Origin: Actinomadura sp. DC4
Lineage (GTDB): Bacteria > Actinomycetota > Actinomycetes > Streptosporangiales > Streptosporangiaceae
Assembly (NCBI RefSeq): GCF_030406325.1
Contig: NZ_JAUEQY010000009.1
Span: forward strand, 248,001 to 312,000
Length of the DNA: 64,000 bases
Direction of reading: 5' to 3'
Shown: in pieces, positions 42,843 through 50,520 of the stretch
Position numbering within the stretch: the first letter of the stretch is position 1
How the letters are laid out: each line of letters starts with the position of its first letter
The notes under the pieces: generated by a model
Databases searched by the model: none
Told to the model about the DNA's origin: nothing
The model's input: the letters and a program-made list of their open reading frames with translations, nothing else
Program-made: the position numbers and the translations under genes

Positions 42843-44441
42843 ATGAAAACTCGTCCACCCCTCAACTCTCATAAAAGGCGAAACGTCTCGATGACGGTGA
42901 CGGCCGGAATCGCGGCGGTGATGGGCATGGCGACGTCGTGTTCGGCCGACTCCTCCTCCGCTCAACCGGCGGCTCAGAAATCATCCTCAGCCCCGGCCAC
43001 AACGAGTTCGGCCGCGCTCGCGTGGGGCGCATGTCCTCCGCTCGCGCAGGGAGCGAAACGAGACCCGCGCGAGAAGTGCGGGACGGTGAAGGTGCCGTTG
43101 GACTATCGGCATCCGGACGGCAAGACCATCTCGATCGCGGTGTCCCGGATCGCCACGGCCAAGCCGGGCAAGCGGCGCGGGGTGCTGCTGCTGAACCCCG
43201 GCGGACCGGCCCTGGAAGGGCTGGACACGCCCGGAGAGATGGCACCGACGTTGCCCGCGCCGGTCCTCGACGAGTACGACCTGATCGGGTTCGACCCGCG
43301 CGGAGTCGGGCACAGCGCACCGATCAGCTGCCACCTGACCGACCCCAGCCTGTCGAACATGTTCCCCTACCCCGCCGCCGATGGCTCGATCACGGCCAAC
43401 GTCACCCTGGCACGTACGACCGCGCGGCAGTGCGCCTCGGCGCTCGGTGACGATGTCGCGTTGTTCACCACGCGGAACACCGCACGGGACCTGGACCTGG
43501 TCCGTCAGGCACTGGGGGAGAAGAAGATCTCCTATTGGGGCCAGTCCTACGGCACGTATCTCGGCACGGTCTACCGTTCACTGTTCCCCGCCGACACCGA
43601 CCGGATGGTTCTGGAGGGCAACGTCGACCCGAACAAGGTCTGGGCGCGGCAGTCCGCCACCTGGGGCAAGGGAATGGCCGACCGGTTTCCCGACGCCGCT
43701 CGCCTCGCGGCGGCCCACAACGACAGCCTTGAACTCGGTAAGGACGTCGCCCAGGTCAAGAAGGCCTACCTGGCCCTGGGCGACCGCCTCGACCGTAAGC
43801 CCATTCCGCTGCCGGGCTCGAAGTCATCCTTGAACGGGGTGACCTTTCGACAGTTCACGTACGGGCTGCTGTTGCACAATGAGCTGCTCCCCGTCCTGAC
43901 GCAGTTCTGGAAGGCCGCAGCCGATATGGCCGCCGGTCAGCCGTCGAGCCAGGACTCCGCGGTGCTGGGGCAGTTGTTCGCGGACAGCCCACCCGAGCCC
44001 GGCGTTCCGGCGGACAACCAGGCCACCATGTTCCTGGCCCTCACCTGCGGGGACGTCCAATGGTCACACGACGTGGCGAAGTACGCGGCCGGCACCGCCG
44101 CCGACCGTGAGAAGTGGCCACTGAGCGCCGGCATGCCCGGCAACATCTGGCCGTGCGCGTTCTGGCACGCCCCGATCGAGGCGCCGGTGAAGGTCACCTC
44201 GCACGGCTCCCGTGACGTACTGCTTCTGCAGAATCGCCGCGACAACGCCACTCCCTGGGAAACCGGACGCGGCCTGCGCCGGGCACTGGGCTCCCAGGCG
44301 GCCTTCGTCGGTGTCGACAACGGCGGCCACTACGTCTACCACTCCGGATCGACGTGCGCCGACGCCGCCACGGTCGCGTTCCTCGCCGAGGGGAAGCTCC
44401 CGGCCAAGGACGTCCACTGCACCGCCAAGCCGCTCAACTGA
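42843..44441 (+). CDS. Secreted lipoprotein alpha/beta-hydrolase, tripeptidyl aminopeptidase (TAP)-like
   Basis: A 532-residue exported hydrolase. The signal peptide ends at a lipobox-like MATSC (Cys about residue 37), followed by a Ser/Ala/Gln-rich linker. The alpha/beta-hydrolase core has an oxyanion region LLLNPGGPALEG, the nucleophile Ser235 in GQSYGTYLG, and the C-terminal TAP-like domain (VLLLQNRRDNATPWETGRG with acidic residue, NGGHYVYHSGSTCAD with His). SlpD/SlpE-type mycelium-associated peptidases of Streptomyces share this plan. It probably removes N-terminal peptides outside the cell. Confidence 0.88.
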   Translation: MKTRPPLNSHKRRNVSMTVTAGIAAVMGMATSCSADSSSAQPAAQKSSSAPATTSSAALAWGACPPLAQGAKRDPREKCGTVKVPLDYRHPDGKTISIAVSRIATAKPGKRRGVLLLNPGGPALEGLDTPGEMAPTLPAPVLDEYDLIGFDPRGVGHSAPISCHLTDPSLSNMFPYPAADGSITANVTLARTTARQCASALGDDVALFTTRNTARDLDLVRQALGEKKISYWGQSYGTYLGTVYRSLFPADTDRMVLEGNVDPNKVWARQSATWGKGMADRFPDAARLAAAHNDSLELGKDVAQVKKAYLALGDRLDRKPIPLPGSKSSLNGVTFRQFTYGLLLHNELLPVLTQFWKAAADMAAGQPSSQDSAVLGQLFADSPPEPGVPADNQATMFLALTCGDVQWSHDVAKYAAGTAADREKWPLSAGMPGNIWPCAFWHAPIEAPVKVTSHGSRDVLLLQNRRDNATPWETGRGLRRALGSQAAFVGVDNGGHYVYHSGSTCADAATVAFLAEGKLPAKDVHCTAKPLN

Positions 44442-44599
44442 GCCCATAACAGCGACAGTCGGCTCCGCGTACGTCCACACGGCACGGCGCGACGTGGTCC
44501 ACGGACCCACGAGGTTTCGCGGATCCCGGTCGCATCCCAGCGCCCGGGCACCGTGCCCTTTCTCAGGCGTCGAAGCCGGCCGGCGAGCCGTACGCATGA

Positions 44600-44626
44600 G
44601 CCTCCGGCCCTGGCGGCGCCGGAGGC
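44600..44626. terminator. Probable bidirectional terminator
   Basis: A 9-bp perfect stem (GCCTCCGGC and its complement) with a 9-nt loop between two convergent genes. The rest of the 300-base gap holds nothing I recognise. Confidence 0.55.
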
Positions 44627-44739
44627 GGGAACGATGATCGATATATGAGTTCCGAGGATGCGGCGCTCCCAGCCCCGATGGCTCGTGAGGCCGGCGCGGC
44701 AAGCCCGGCCGAGGGGCAGGGAGATCATCGGCCCGCCGG

Positions 44740-45603
44740 TCAGGGCTTGCGGGCGACTCCGCCCAGGAACGCGTAGTGGAGGGGCGCGATCTCGGCGGCG
44801 GTCTGCACATGCGGGGCCGCCTCCGGGGACGGGCGCCACTGCAGGAGCGGCACCAGGCCGGGTTCGACGAGCTCCAGGCCGCCGAAGTAGGCGAGGATCT
44901 CCTCGCGTGTTCGCCAGCGCCCGGTGCCGAGGCGCTCGTTGAACAGCTTCTCGTCGGCGGTGACCTGCGCGGCCACCGCCGGGTGCGCGGCGCCGGGATT
45001 GTGGAAGTGGGAGATGGCGATGTAGCTGCCCGCGGGGAGCCCGGCCAGGAGCCGGGTGGCGATGCCGCGTGGATCCTCGTCGTCGTTCAGATGATGCAGG
45101 ATCGCGAAGAGCAGCAGGCCGACCGGTTGGTCGAAGTCGATGAGCTGCCGGACCTCGGCGTGGGCCAGGAGCGCTTCCGGCTCGCGGATGTCGCCCTGCA
45201 CAATGCTGGTGATTCCGTCCTCGGCGAGCATGGCCCGGCCATGTGTGAGAACGATCGGGTCGTGGTCGATGTACACCACGCGCGCCGCCGGAGCGACCGC
45301 CTGGGCGATCTGGTGCACGTTCCCCTGCGTGGGCAGGCCGGACCCCAGGTCGATGAACTGCCGGACGCCGGCCTCGCCGGCGAGGTAGCGCACGGCGCGC
45401 TGGAGGAACTCCCGGTTGGCGCGGCCCGTCGCCGGCGCGTCCGGGGAGATCTCCAGAGCCATCTCGGCCACCTGCCGGTCGACGGCGAAGTTGTCCTTGC
45501 CGCCGAGCAGATAGTCATAAACGCGGGCGACGCTGGGCACCGTCGTATCGACGCCTCGCGGCGCCCGCTCCCTCTCGGTCAAGGCAGTCCTCTCGCGTGT
45601 CAC
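44740..45603 (-). CDS. SAM-dependent methyltransferase, DUF574 / Methyltransf_19 type
   Basis: A 287-residue protein of the large actinobacterial DUF574 family. Signatures are PSVARVYDYLLGGKDNFAVD near the start, the SAM-binding FIDLGSGLPTQGNVHQIAQ, VVYIDHDPIVLTHGRAML and the central LLLFAILHHLNDDEDP. These occur in many copies in Streptomyces-like genomes, often beside regulators; targets are unknown. The start could be GTG 45603 or a TTG 21 bases later that has GAGAGGA upstream. Whether it belongs to the RiPP locus next door is unclear. Confidence 0.88.
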   Translation of the reverse strand: MTRERTALTERERAPRGVDTTVPSVARVYDYLLGGKDNFAVDRQVAEMALEISPDAPATGRANREFLQRAVRYLAGEAGVRQFIDLGSGLPTQGNVHQIAQAVAPAARVVYIDHDPIVLTHGRAMLAEDGITSIVQGDIREPEALLAHAEVRQLIDFDQPVGLLLFAILHHLNDDEDPRGIATRLLAGLPAGSYIAISHFHNPGAAHPAVAAQVTADEKLFNERLGTGRWRTREEILAYFGGLELVEPGLVPLLQWRPSPEAAPHVQTAAEIAPLHYAFLGGVARKP

Positions 45604-45946
45604 CGCAACTGATCCAATCTATGGCCCAGCGCTCGGGAAATCCTCGCAATACGGTCATCCGCCGCGATTGCTGGAGCCGGTCCGTCCGGTCCGGCCAAGC
45701 CTGCTTCACCGCGCAAGCCCGGGGACGGGCTCCTGGCAACCGGCGTCCGGGGGAACGCCGGCGTCGGCCCGAGTGCGGCCGGCCGACGAGCCGCACCGAC
45801 ACGGTCACCACGTCGAGGCATCCCGGACCCTCGCACCCGCCGGCGAGCTTCGTCCAGTCCAAGGCTGGGCGGCGACCCCGGGAGAGTTCATCGGCGGCGG
45901 CGCGGGCGCCAGTCAGCGCGTTCGTGAGGGGGGTCTCCCGGGGCCG
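45604..45946. other. Intergenic region without a recognisable gene
   Basis: About 340 bases between the methyltransferase start and the 3' end of a decayed small gene. Open frames on both strands are Arg/Pro/Gly-rich and lack ribosome sites. The methyltransferase promoter should lie here. Nothing else is seen. Confidence 0.5.
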
Positions 45947-46221
45947 TCAATGCGCGCGTCGGGCCTGCGGCTTCCTGTCTGCGGACGGGACGGTGGCACG
46001 GGCGGCGGCCGGCGAGTAGAGGCCCACCACGTGGTGGCCGAAGTCCACCGCCGCCGGTGCCGGCGCGGAGAGGTTCGGCGTGAACCTCGTGCCGGTCGTG
46101 GCATCCACCCCAGTACGTGCCGCCCGGGTGTCACGACGGGGATCGGCGTGGCCGCCGGGGCGACGAGGACGATCTGGAAGGCGGACGAGGCGGAGGTCGC
46201 GTACGCGGGCGGGGACGCCAT
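45947..46221 (-). pseudogene. Possible small frameshifted gene following the carbamoyltransferase
   Basis: An ATG at 46221 with GAAGG six bases before it lies 25 bases past the carbamoyltransferase stop. It opens MASPPAYATSASSAFQIVLV and continues to TPIPVVTPGRHV, with almost every third base G or C. The coding signal then moves to another frame reading GVDATTGTRFTPNLS and VDFGHHVVGLYSPAAARATV, ending at a TGA at 45947-45949. Joined, this gives about 90 residues of no family I know. It may be a broken gene, a sequencing error, or chance coding-like sequence. Confidence 0.4.
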
Positions 46222-46246
46222 GACGCGCCTTCCGCCACGCGACCTC

Positions 46247-47887
46247 TCAGCCGGTGCGCTCCAGTACGTGGTCGTCGAGGACAAGGACGTCCAGCTCGCT
46301 CCGCATGAACGTGGACAGGGCGTCCTCGGGTGAGCTCACGATGGGCTCGCCGGCCAGGTTGAAGGACGTGTTGAGCACGGCCGGCGTGCCGGTGCGGTCG
46401 CGGAACGCCTCGATCACCTCGTAGTAGCGCGGCGTCCATTCCCGGCGTACGAACTGCGGCCGCGCGGTGCCGTCGACGTGCACCGTCGCCGGCATCAGCG
46501 GGCGTACGCCGTCGCGCACGAGAGTCGCTCCGAGCATGTAGTGGCCTAGGTCGCCGACGTCGTGCGCGAAGACGCGGTCGCGGTCCTCGGCCAGCACGCT
46601 GGGCGCGAGCGGCCGCCACAGCTCCCTGCCCTTGACCTGGTTCAACCGGCCGACCATCGCGCGGTGCCGCGGGTCGGCGAGGATGCTCCGGGCGCCCAGC
46701 GCCCGCTGCCCGACCTCGGCCCTGCCCTGATACCAGCCCACCAGGCGGCCCGCGGTGAGGTGCTCGGCGACGCAGTCGACCAGGTCGGAGTCGGAGAGCC
46801 GCTGGCCGGCCAGCGGCGCGGTCTCCGCGACCTCCGCCACCTGTCCGGAGTAGTCGCGGCCGAGGTAGGCGCCCACCCTGCCGTTCACGGTGGACATGCC
46901 GGCCATGCCGCCGTCCTTCGCGGCCAGCAGGGCCGCGCCGGCGGCCACGCCACAGTCGTAGGCGAACGGCGGCACGTAGAGCTCCTCGACCGACGGGTGG
47001 CGCGCGAGCTTCCCGTTGGCGGAGCAGTTCATCGCGACCCCACCGGCCAGGACGACGTTGGCGCAGCCCGTCGCCGACACGGCGGCGCTGAACAGGGAGC
47101 TCAGCGCGGTCTCCAGGGAGGACTGCACGGAGGCCGCGAAGTCCGCGTACGCCATGATCTCCACACCGTCGCCCTCCCCGTACGGGAAGCACGCGGAGAA
47201 GTAGGGCGTGACACTGCGGTTCAGGGCCTCACGCAGTTCCGGCATGGTCCGGTTCGGCACTCGCTCAGCTCCGGCCAGCCGGTAGCCGTCCGAGGTCACC
47301 TCGATCGGCATCGCCATCGCCGGAGCGCCGTACGCGGCCAGGCCCATGAACTTGCCGACGTCGGTGGGCCCGAGCCCGGTCCACGACGACGCCTTGCTGT
47401 AGTAGCGGCCCAGTGACTCGGCGAGGTCCCACTGGGCCAGCTGCTTGAAGTCGTCGGCCTCGGCGTAGTACGTCGTCGTGGCGGCGTCCTCGCCCCGCCC
47501 ATCCGTGATGATCACCGTCGCCCGGTCCCAGCCGCTGGTCCAGAACGCGCTGGCGGCGTGCGCCAGATGGTGGCCGTAAAAACGGATCGGGATCTCCTCG
47601 GGAACGCCGATGCGCTTCCGGAAGACATCCAGGGGGAAGCCTCGTCCCTCCAGCGCGAAGTATTTCGGCATATCCCAGCCGACGGCGACGCACGAGACGT
47701 CGCTCAGCGCGATGCCGGCGTCTTTCAGGCAGGTCATCATGGCGTCACGAGGTGACTCGTTGACCGCGCGCTTGCGGCGGCTGATCCGTTCCTGCTCGAC
47801 CAGTGAGATTATCTTACCGTCCTTCAGCAATGCCGCCGAGGCGTCATGTGATCCGGTATTGATCCCAACGATATAGGTACTCGACAT
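46247..47887 (-). CDS. Carbamoyltransferase (NodU/CmcH/TobZ family)
   Basis: A 546-residue O-carbamoyltransferase that would use carbamoyl phosphate and ATP to carbamoylate a hydroxyl on a small molecule or peptide. The N-terminal Kae1-like domain begins YIVGINTGSHDASAALLKDG and holds the metal/ATP site GHHLAHAASAF (His106, His107, His110). Later come VVLAGGVAMNCSANGKL and, in the C-terminal YrdC-like-linked part, EVGQRALGARSILADPR and TPAVLNTSFNLAGEPIV. These enzymes are typical of antibiotic tailoring. It is divergent from the peptide gene at 48111, sharing a 220-base promoter region, so it most likely belongs to that locus. Confidence 0.93.
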   Translation of the reverse strand: MSSTYIVGINTGSHDASAALLKDGKIISLVEQERISRRKRAVNESPRDAMMTCLKDAGIALSDVSCVAVGWDMPKYFALEGRGFPLDVFRKRIGVPEEIPIRFYGHHLAHAASAFWTSGWDRATVIITDGRGEDAATTTYYAEADDFKQLAQWDLAESLGRYYSKASSWTGLGPTDVGKFMGLAAYGAPAMAMPIEVTSDGYRLAGAERVPNRTMPELREALNRSVTPYFSACFPYGEGDGVEIMAYADFAASVQSSLETALSSLFSAAVSATGCANVVLAGGVAMNCSANGKLARHPSVEELYVPPFAYDCGVAAGAALLAAKDGGMAGMSTVNGRVGAYLGRDYSGQVAEVAETAPLAGQRLSDSDLVDCVAEHLTAGRLVGWYQGRAEVGQRALGARSILADPRHRAMVGRLNQVKGRELWRPLAPSVLAEDRDRVFAHDVGDLGHYMLGATLVRDGVRPLMPATVHVDGTARPQFVRREWTPRYYEVIEAFRDRTGTPAVLNTSFNLAGEPIVSSPEDALSTFMRSELDVLVLDDHVLERTG

Positions 47888-47963
47888 GGATACTTCTCCT
47901 TCGCGCCGAAAAAAGCCTCTCAATAAGGAACACCGCTGTCAAGGTGGACGGATATCGCTATTG

Positions 47964-47979
47964 CCGTAACGCGTTACGG
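47964..47979. promoter_or_regulatory. Palindrome in the carbamoyltransferase-peptide divergent promoter
   Basis: CCGTAACGCGTTACGG is a perfect 16-bp palindrome about 77 bases before the carbamoyltransferase start and 130 before the peptide gene. It is a candidate regulator site. Confidence 0.45.
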
Positions 47980-47990
47980 GGCTGCTGACC

Positions 47991-48019
47991 TGGCAATACA
48001 AGTGCCTCATTGCGATAAT
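47991..48019 (+). promoter_or_regulatory. Candidate promoter for the 27-residue peptide gene
   Basis: TGGCAA at 47991-47996 and GATAAT at 48014-48019 are separated by 17 bases. They lie in an AT-richer stretch 92 bases before the peptide start. The -10 is good; the -35 is weak, as expected for an activator-dependent (for example SARP) promoter. Confidence 0.4.
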
Positions 48020-48023
48020 TCGT

Positions 48024-48047
48024 CGCCTGTCAGGCACCTGACAGGCG
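48024..48047. promoter_or_regulatory. Inverted repeat just downstream of the candidate -10
   Basis: CGCCTGTCAGG and CCTGACAGGCG are perfect 11-bp arms separated by two bases. Placed at the likely transcription start of the peptide gene, this could be an operator or a 5' leader hairpin. Confidence 0.5.
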
Positions 48048-48110
48048 GTTGCCAGTGAGGTGATAGCGCGGTGTGCTAAAACAAATCGGAACAAGGGGAG
48101 GTGAACACAA

Positions 48111-48194
48111 ATGGGTGAGACCACCACGGCCCTCGATGTCGTCGAGGACACGTCGGAATACGACGTGATGCTTCTCCAGTGCGAGTGCTACTAG
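48111..48194 (+). CDS. Putative RiPP precursor peptide 1 (27 residues)
   Basis: A short gene with an excellent ribosome site (GGGGAGG, nine bases before ATG). The product starts MGETTTALDV, has an acidic middle (EDTSEYDV) and ends LLQCECY. Length, acidity, the Cys/Tyr-rich tail and placement directly before two SagB-type dehydrogenase genes and a peptidase are what is expected of a ribosomal precursor with an N-terminal leader and a C-terminal core. A strong hairpin follows the stop, allowing excess precursor over enzymes. I recognise no known precursor family. Modification sites (two Cys, Tyr, Glu) are inference. Confidence 0.72.
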   Translation: MGETTTALDVVEDTSEYDVMLLQCECY

Positions 48195-48213
48195 TAAGAC
48201 ACAGGTAAGTCGG

Positions 48214-48256
48214 TGTCGTGGTGCCGGCGCTGGCAGACGGCGACGGCACCACGACA
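48214..48256 (+). terminator. Hairpin (terminator or attenuator) between the peptide and first SagB genes
   Basis: A perfect 13-bp stem with arms 48214-48226 (TGTCGTGGTGCCG) and 48244-48256 and a 17-nt loop, 19 bases after the peptide stop codon. It should partly stop transcription or protect the upstream peptide mRNA, raising the peptide-to-enzyme ratio. It also excludes an earlier start for the SagB gene. Confidence 0.65.
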
Positions 48257-48292
48257 TTCGACCGTTGCCGCCGAGTGACGTCTGAGGGCCTC

Positions 48293-49444
48293 ATGCTCGT
48301 GCGAATCAATCCAGCGGTCCGAGTGATTCCGCCGTCGGAGCTGGTCGGCGATCGCTGGATAGCGGAGAATCTGCTTGAGAAGAAGCGTTACAACCTTCAG
48401 GTGCCCGCGGCCGCGGCGCTCACCGCCGCGTTCCGGCCGCGTACGCCGGACGACCTCGCCGGGCGCCTGGCGGACCACGATCCCCAGCGGAGGCCGGCGG
48501 CGTACTGGTCGGGTCTGGTCGAGGTGCTGCGCGACCGCGCGCTGATCGTCGAGGCGTCGCGGGCCGCAGGCGACCCCCGGCTCGGCTGGCTGGCCGGGCT
48601 CCGTGAGAGCTGGAGCCGGTACGGCTGGGCCGAGGCCGCCGAGTACCACACGCTCGCCTACGACTACCCGTGCGTGGACTACTCCGAGGCGGCGGGCACG
48701 TACTTCGACCACGATCGCATGCGCGCCTACCAGGCCGTGGAGCCCGACACCGACCGGTACAAGCTGGACTACGCCGACCGGCCCGGGCTCCCGCTTCCCC
48801 CGCCCGGCGAGGAGATGGCGCCCGGGACGGTGCGCACCGTGTGGGGCGACGAGCGGCTCCGGAGCCGGGTCGACGTCGAGGCCCTCTCCCGGGTCCTGTC
48901 GCTGTCCTTCGGCGCCACCGGGGTGCGGGTGCCGATCACCGACGCGGCGCCGCTGCTGCGCAGGAGCAGCCCGTCTGGAGGAGGGCGTAACCCCTCCGAG
49001 GGATACGTGGTCGTCCGGGACGTCGCCGGCGTCGAGGCGGGCCGCTACCACGTCACGATGCAGCCGTTCGGCCTGCGAAGGCTGGAAGACGGCGGCCCCA
49101 TCGACGACGAGCAGATCCGCAGGATCTTCCCGGAGACCAGCCGGCGGTTCTCCGGCGACGTTCGGGCGCTGGTCGTCATCACGAGTTTCTTCGAGCGCAA
49201 CATGTACCGCTATCGCGAGCCGCGCACCTTCCGGACGGTGCACATGGACGCGGGACACATCGCGAGCACGCTGTCGATGTCGGCGCGCGCGCTGGGACTG
49301 AGTGCCGGCGTCTACGACCGTGACGCGGCCGCGGACGTCGAACAGGCCCTGGGGATCCGGGGCATGCGGGAGGGCTACCTGCTCACCGTCGCCATCGCCG
49401 ACGGCGCCGAGCCGGCGGAGCACGCACAGGGAGAACGACCATGA
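48293..49444 (+). CDS. SagB-type FMN-dependent dehydrogenase 1
   Basis: A 383-residue nitroreductase-fold enzyme of the SagB/ThcOx group, which in known RiPP pathways oxidises azolines to azoles. The flavin-binding signature is LRRSSPSGGGRNPSEGYVVV. MQPFGLRR, RNMYRYREPRTFRTVHMDAG and SMSARALGLSAGVYDRD follow, as in the family. The first 170 residues form the occluded N-terminal region seen in full-length SagB proteins. ATG 48293 has GAGGG; earlier starts fall inside the hairpin. Its stop overlaps the next SagB gene (ATGA). No cyclodehydratase is encoded nearby, so the substrate bond is unclear. Confidence 0.88.
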   Translation: MLVRINPAVRVIPPSELVGDRWIAENLLEKKRYNLQVPAAAALTAAFRPRTPDDLAGRLADHDPQRRPAAYWSGLVEVLRDRALIVEASRAAGDPRLGWLAGLRESWSRYGWAEAAEYHTLAYDYPCVDYSEAAGTYFDHDRMRAYQAVEPDTDRYKLDYADRPGLPLPPPGEEMAPGTVRTVWGDERLRSRVDVEALSRVLSLSFGATGVRVPITDAAPLLRRSSPSGGGRNPSEGYVVVRDVAGVEAGRYHVTMQPFGLRRLEDGGPIDDEQIRRIFPETSRRFSGDVRALVVITSFFERNMYRYREPRTFRTVHMDAGHIASTLSMSARALGLSAGVYDRDAAADVEQALGIRGMREGYLLTVAIADGAEPAEHAQGERP

Positions 49445-50520
49445 CGTCGGCTGCAAGCCCGGGGGCCCGCTGGCCGGCCGGATTCAGGATGAGGCCCGCC
49501 GCGGACCCGGAGTCGGCGGAGGTCGAGGTGACCGACGCGGCCACCGGCCGGCGGTTCCACTGGTCTCCCGAGACGCTGTCCGAGCACATCATGCGCGGCG
49601 ACACCGACCTCGCGACGCTGGACGACGGCGACGAGTGGAAGAACGCCCTCAAGACCTCGGACGAACGCCGTGAGCTCATCCCCGACTGGCGGCACTGGCA
49701 GCATCGCCGCTGGCACCCGTCCGACCACTACTACCTCGTCTCACGGCTCGGCGGGCAGGCGCAAGAGGCCGACGTCGACGACTCCATCCGCCTCAGCATG
49801 ATCGATCTCTTCCTGCTGGCGGACGGGCCGCCGCCGGAGGAGCGGCGCCCGGACGGCCCGGTGCTGTCGCTGGGCACGCCGCCGCCCCTCGGCGAGCAGG
49901 AGATCTCCCGGCTGCTCGTGACCCGCCGCAGCGGGCGCTCCTACATCAGGCGGGCGCCCTCGCTGGACAGCCTCTCGGCCCTGCTCTGGTACGGCCTCGC
50001 GGAGGTGCGCGCGGGCCGGCGCGACACCGGCCGGCTCGACCCGGCCACCTACCTGGACTGCTACGGCGCCGCCTGGGACTTCTACCTCTGCGTCTACAAG
50101 GTCGACGGAGCCGAGCCGGGCGTCTACCGGTACGACGTGCTGAACCACGAGCTGATCGGTGTACGGCCCGGTGACCACCGCGACGCCATGATCGACGTCC
50201 TCCAGGGCATGCACTCGCCGGCGACCGCGGCGTGGACCCTCGGGCTGGTCGCCGACTTCCCCCGCTACCAGTGGCGCTACCGGCACGAGCACGGCCTGCG
50301 GCGTCTCTACCTCGAGGCGGGCGTCCTCGGCCAGCAGCTCATCGTCCTGGCCATGGCGTACGGCCTGAACACGCTGGTCACGCCCGCGCAGAAGGACCGC
50401 GCCTACCTGGCGCTGCACGACCTTCCCGAGGACCGCTTCGCGCCGGTCTACACACTCACGATGGGGCTCTCTCGCGGCAGCGAGGGCGTCGGCTTCGACA
50501 ACGCCCCGGGCGCCTCGTGA
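49441..50520 (+). CDS. SagB-type dehydrogenase 2
   Basis: A 359-residue second SagB-like flavoprotein, diverged from the first. The N-terminal part has WRHWQHRRWHPSDHYYLVSR, as in SagB proteins. The nitroreductase core has LLVTRRSGRSYIRRAPSLD, LSALLWYGLAEVRAG, YRYDVLNHELIGVRPG, RRLYLEAGVLGQQLIVLAMA and the closing YTLTMGLSRGS. The RSxPSGG flavin motif of protein 1 is altered, so the two may form a heterodimer or one may be inactive. Overlapping starts (ATGA, GTGA) place it in an operon with SagB 1 and the S9 peptidase. Confidence 0.85.
   Translation: MTSAASPGARWPAGFRMRPAADPESAEVEVTDAATGRRFHWSPETLSEHIMRGDTDLATLDDGDEWKNALKTSDERRELIPDWRHWQHRRWHPSDHYYLVSRLGGQAQEADVDDSIRLSMIDLFLLADGPPPEERRPDGPVLSLGTPPPLGEQEISRLLVTRRSGRSYIRRAPSLDSLSALLWYGLAEVRAGRRDTGRLDPATYLDCYGAAWDFYLCVYKVDGAEPGVYRYDVLNHELIGVRPGDHRDAMIDVLQGMHSPATAAWTLGLVADFPRYQWRYRHEHGLRRLYLEAGVLGQQLIVLAMAYGLNTLVTPAQKDRAYLALHDLPEDRFAPVYTLTMGLSRGSEGVGFDNAPGAS

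Noticed and set aside
48111-48194. Peptide 1 considered as a lasso, lanthipeptide or azole-class precursor
   Set aside because: No lasso cyclase, LanB/C/M or YcaO gene occurs in the window, and the tail lacks Ser/Thr-Cys spacing typical of lanthipeptides.
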